Shown here piece by piece: positions 61,302-64,000 of a DNA stretch of 64,000 nt (its first letter is position 1; every line of letters starts with the position of its first letter). The notes under the pieces were generated by a model. It searched no databases, was not told where the DNA came from, and saw only the letters and a program-made list of their open reading frames with translations. A program made the position numbers and the translations under genes. Source of the stretch: Clostridium neonatale. GTDB taxonomy: Bacteria; Bacillota; Clostridia; Clostridiales; Clostridiaceae. The DNA is taken from NCBI RefSeq assembly GCF_001458595.1, contig NZ_LN890328.1, positions 999,736 through 1,063,735 on the forward strand, in the 5' to 3' direction.

Positions 61302-63347
61302 ATGCAACAAGAAAATAAATCCAATAGATTAATAAATGAAAAATCTCCATATCTCATTCAACATGCATATAACCCAATTAATTGGTATCCATGGGGAGAA
61401 GAAGCATTTGAAGATGCAAAGAAAGAAGATAAGCCTATATTTTTATCTATTGGCTATTCAACTTGTCACTGGTGCCACGTAATGGCACATGAAAGTTTTG
61501 AAGATGAAAATGTAGCTGCAATACTTAATAAATTTTTTATTTCAATAAAATTAGATAGAGAGGAAAGACCAGATGTTGATAGTGTTTATATGACTGTATG
61601 TCAGGCACTAACTGGTTCTGGTGGATGGCCATTAACCATTATAATGACTACAGACCAAAAACCATTTTTCGCAGGAACATATTTTCCAAAGACATCAAGA
61701 TATGGTATGCCAGGATTAATTGAAATACTTGAATCAGTAGCTACACAGTGGAAGAATTCAAAAGAAAAATTAATTAATTCTAGTGATAATATATTAAAAG
61801 AACTTGGTAAATTCTTTGTATCCGAAAGTAATGATACTAAATTAAGTGAAAAGAACTTAAAAAATGGTTATAATCAGCTTTTAAAGAGCTTTGATATTAA
61901 ATATGGTGGATTCTCACCTGCTCCAAAATTTCCGACACCACATAAGCTTATGTTTTTACTTAGATATTATAAGATGTATGATGAAACAAATGCACTTGAA
62001 ATGGTAGAGACTACACTTGGGTCTATGTATAGAGGCGGATTATTTGATCATATAGGGTATGGATTCTCACGTTATTCAACAGATGATAAATATCTTGTTC
62101 CACACTTTGAAAAAATGCTTTATGATAATGCGCTTTTAGTAATAGCATACTTAGAAGCTTATGAAATAACTAAAAATCCGTTATATAAAGATATCTCAAT
62201 AAAATCACTTGAATACGTATTTAGAGAATTAACAAGTAATGAGGGTGGGTTTTACTGTGCACAAGATGCAGATAGTGAAGGAGAAGAAGGAAAATACTAT
62301 GTATTCACTCCAGATGAAATTAAAATAATTTTAGGCGAAGAAGATGGAAATTATTTTAATGAATATTATGATATAACTGACGAAGGAAATTTTGAAGGCA
62401 AAAGCATACCTAATTTAATAAAGAATAGTAATTATAATAAGAAAGATGAAAAAATAGACGTATTAGCACAAAATATTTTAGATTATAGAAATGAAAGATA
62501 TTCCCTCCATAAAGATGATAAAATTCTCACTTCATGGAATGGTCTTATGATTGCTGCACTTTCTAAAGCGTATAAAGTACTTGAAGATGAAAAGTACTTA
62601 GAATATGCAAAAAAAGCTATCGATTTTATTTATAATAACTTAGTAGATTCTAAAGGAAGATTATTTGCAAGATATAGAGAAAAAGAAGCTAAATATAAGG
62701 CCATCTTAGATGACTATGCATTCCTAACTTATGGTCTTATAGAATTATATGAAAGTTCATATGAGATTTTATATTTAAAAAAAGCTATAGATCTTACAGA
62801 AGCAATGATAGATTTATTCTTTGATGAAAAGAATGCCGGCTTCTTCTTATATGGAAAAGATAGTGAAAAGCTTATTGCAAGGCCTAAAGAATTATTTGAT
62901 GGAGCAATTCCTTCGGGAAATTCAGTAGCTGCTTATAATTTGATAAGACTTGCAAGAATAACTGGAAAGTCCTTATTTGAAGAAATAAGTAAAGATGTGC
63001 TTGATTATATAGCAGGATCAATAATTAGTGAAGAAATCAATCATTCCTTCTTCTTAATCGCTTCTTCTTTTGCATTAAATAAGACTAAAGAACTCATATG
63101 TGTTATTAAAGATGAAAGTGAAAAAGAAAAAATTAAAGATACTTTAAGCGACATGCAGGCATTTAATTTGACTGTGATAATAAAAAATGAAGAAAATAGT
63201 AGTGAGCTTGAAGAATTAATACCATATACCAAAGATTATACACTTAAAGATAATAAAGCCACTTATTATCTATGCGAAGGAAATTCGTGTTTTCCACCAA
63301 CAAATAATTTAAATGAGATTTTAGCAAAATTTCATAAAATTAAATAA
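61302..63347 (+). CDS. yyaL: Thioredoxin-domain protein YyaL (DUF255 family)
   Basis: A 681-residue protein. The N-terminal thioredoxin-like domain (about 1-165) carries [12 protein letters not shown] near residue 53, the family's conserved CxxC region, plus [27 protein letters not shown] and GGWPLTIIM. The remainder is an (alpha/alpha)6-like barrel similar to glycan-epimerase folds, with [29 protein letters not shown] and [14 protein letters not shown]. Relatives are annotated as SPATA20-like. Substrate unknown. RBS GAGGTGG. Usual length, single gene. Confidence 0.92.
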   Translation: MQQENKSNRLINEKSPYLIQHAYNPINWYPWGEEAFEDAKKEDKPIFLSIGYSTCHWCHVMAHESFEDENVAAILNKFFISIKLDREERPDVDSVYMTVCQALTGSGGWPLTIIMTTDQKPFFAGTYFPKTSRYGMPGLIEILESVATQWKNSKEKLINSSDNILKELGKFFVSESNDTKLSEKNLKNGYNQLLKSFDIKYGGFSPAPKFPTPHKLMFLLRYYKMYDETNALEMVETTLGSMYRGGLFDHIGYGFSRYSTDDKYLVPHFEKMLYDNALLVIAYLEAYEITKNPLYKDISIKSLEYVFRELTSNEGGFYCAQDADSEGEEGKYYVFTPDEIKIILGEEDGNYFNEYYDITDEGNFEGKSIPNLIKNSNYNKKDEKIDVLAQNILDYRNERYSLHKDDKILTSWNGLMIAALSKAYKVLEDEKYLEYAKKAIDFIYNNLVDSKGRLFARYREKEAKYKAILDDYAFLTYGLIELYESSYEILYLKKAIDLTEAMIDLFFDEKNAGFFLYGKDSEKLIARPKELFDGAIPSGNSVAAYNLIRLARITGKSLFEEISKDVLDYIAGSIISEEINHSFFLIASSFALNKTKELICVIKDESEKEKIKDTLSDMQAFNLTVIIKNEENSSELEELIPYTKDYTLKDNKATYYLCEGNSCFPPTNNLNEILAKFHKIK

Positions 63348-63351
63348 AACT

Positions 63352-63404
63352 ATAAAATTCTAAATTTATTACTTTTTTAAGATAGTATAAATTTAGAATT
63401 TATT
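63352..63404 (+). terminator. Terminator after yyaL
   Basis: A perfect 14-bp stem AAATTCTAAATTTA with its complement (63388-63401) followed by TTTATT. Confidence 0.75.
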
Positions 63405-63559
63405 TATATATAATTAAATATATATAAATATTTATTCAATTTTCGCATTTTGGTGCTTTTTATAAAATTTCAAATTTTTTAATTTATATAAGTAGAGTGG
63501 TATTTATATGAATTTCTTATTAAGATAAGCTTTTTATTTATACATTAGAGGTGAGACAA

Positions 63560-64000
63560 ATGGATATATACACAATTGGACATTCAAATTATCCTGTAGA
63601 AAGACTAATAGATATGTTAAAGCATTATAATATTGATACAGTAGTAGATATAAGAGGAACACCATATTCAAAATATAATGTTCAATATAATAAAGAAGTA
63701 ATAGAACATACATTAAAAGAAGCAGGATTTATTTATATTTATATGGCTCCTGAACTTGCAGCAAAGAGAATAAATAAAATATCTTATAATGAAGAAGGTT
63801 ATTCTGATTTTGAGAAAGTAGTAAATGAAGAATCATTTAAAAATGGAATACAAAGACTTAAAAATGGAGTTTTAAAAGGGTATAAAATCGCTTTACTTGG
63901 AGCAATGCAGGATCCAATAAGATGTCATAGAAGTATTTTAGTAGGAAGAGAACTCATAAAGTATGGATTTAATGTTAAGCATATTTTAGATGATTATAAG
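63560..64000 (+). CDS. DUF488 family protein, 3'-truncated by window edge
   Basis: ATG 63560 is preceded by AGAGGTGAG and the frame remains open for 147 codons to the window end. The N-terminal TIGHSNYPVERLIDMLKHY, DIRGTPYSKYNVQYNK and the RCHRSILVGREL motif near the end are typical of DUF488 proteins. Function is unknown; the conserved basic and His residues suggest nucleic-acid or anion binding. The C-terminus is missing from this window. Confidence 0.85.
   Translation, partial: MDIYTIGHSNYPVERLIDMLKHYNIDTVVDIRGTPYSKYNVQYNKEVIEHTLKEAGFIYIYMAPELAAKRINKISYNEEGYSDFEKVVNEESFKNGIQRLKNGVLKGYKIALLGAMQDPIRCHRSILVGRELIKYGFNVKHILDDYK

Overview
The window is low-GC, AT-rich DNA with dense coding, strong AGGAGG-type ribosome binding sites and many intrinsic terminators. 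Gene content (two pyruvate:ferredoxin oxidoreductases, CotF-type spore coat proteins, SUF operon with SufU, fructose PTS, spore-photoproduct-lyase-like radical SAM protein, IS1182-family insertion sequence) points to an anaerobic spore-former of Clostridium sensu stricto, probably near the C. beijerinckii/C. butyricum group. The species is an inference. No rRNA, tRNA, CRISPR array or prophage was seen.

Region 1 (1-6.1 kb): fructose utilisation. A 5'-truncated fructose EIIABC runs off the left edge, followed by a pyridoxamine kinase-like gene, then fruR-fruK-fruA. Both transcription units carry the same GAATGAATG repeats at their promoters, which suggests a shared FruR regulon. Region 2 (6.4-14.4 kb): two paralogous 3.5-kb PFOR genes with a small lipoprotein gene between them; the second PFOR has a near-consensus Fur box. 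Region 3 (14.5-19.6 kb): superoxide dismutase, a secreted protein with cell-wall-binding repeats, a strikingly repetitive Arg/Asn and Thr/Cys protein, free-methionine-sulfoxide reductase and a PAS-GGDEF diguanylate cyclase. Region 4 (19.6-25.6 kb): ornithine carbamoyltransferase preceded by two apparent ARG boxes, two CotF-like coat proteins, an FtsH-like protease, oleate hydratase and a DUF308 membrane protein.

Region 5 (25.8-43.5 kb): an epimerase gene broken by one in-frame amber codon, a DbpA-type helicase with DEGD in place of DEAD, a CDF metal transporter, an 855-bp gap holding two large palindromic elements, an RlmI-like methyltransferase, cardiolipin synthase, an ABC transporter pair, an HD protein whose natural start codon appears to be ATA, a second DEAD-box helicase, a possible structured leader before an amidinotransferase-fold enzyme, an alpha/beta hydrolase, and a GH36 alpha-galactosidase facing an AraC regulator. 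Region 6 (43.7-49.3 kb): sufCBDSU on the minus strand, divergent from an Rrf2 regulator. Region 7 (49.5-64 kb): zinc phospholipase-like protein, a FAD/Rieske oxidoreductase followed by a LigB-AMMECR1 fusion and the matching AmmeMemoRadiSam radical SAM enzyme, an IS1182-family element that inserted into the terminator of that operon, a radical SAM SPL-like gene, a heterodimeric ABC exporter behind a MerR-type promoter, a YyaL-like thioredoxin-domain protein and a right-truncated DUF488 gene.

The most unusual signals are a family of three palindromic elements with shared outer arms and different cores (20.7, 29.6 and 30.1 kb), the IS insertion flanked by a 28-bp duplication of a whole terminator hairpin, the low-complexity Arg/Thr-Cys protein, and the AmmeMemoRadiSam-Rieske gene cluster.
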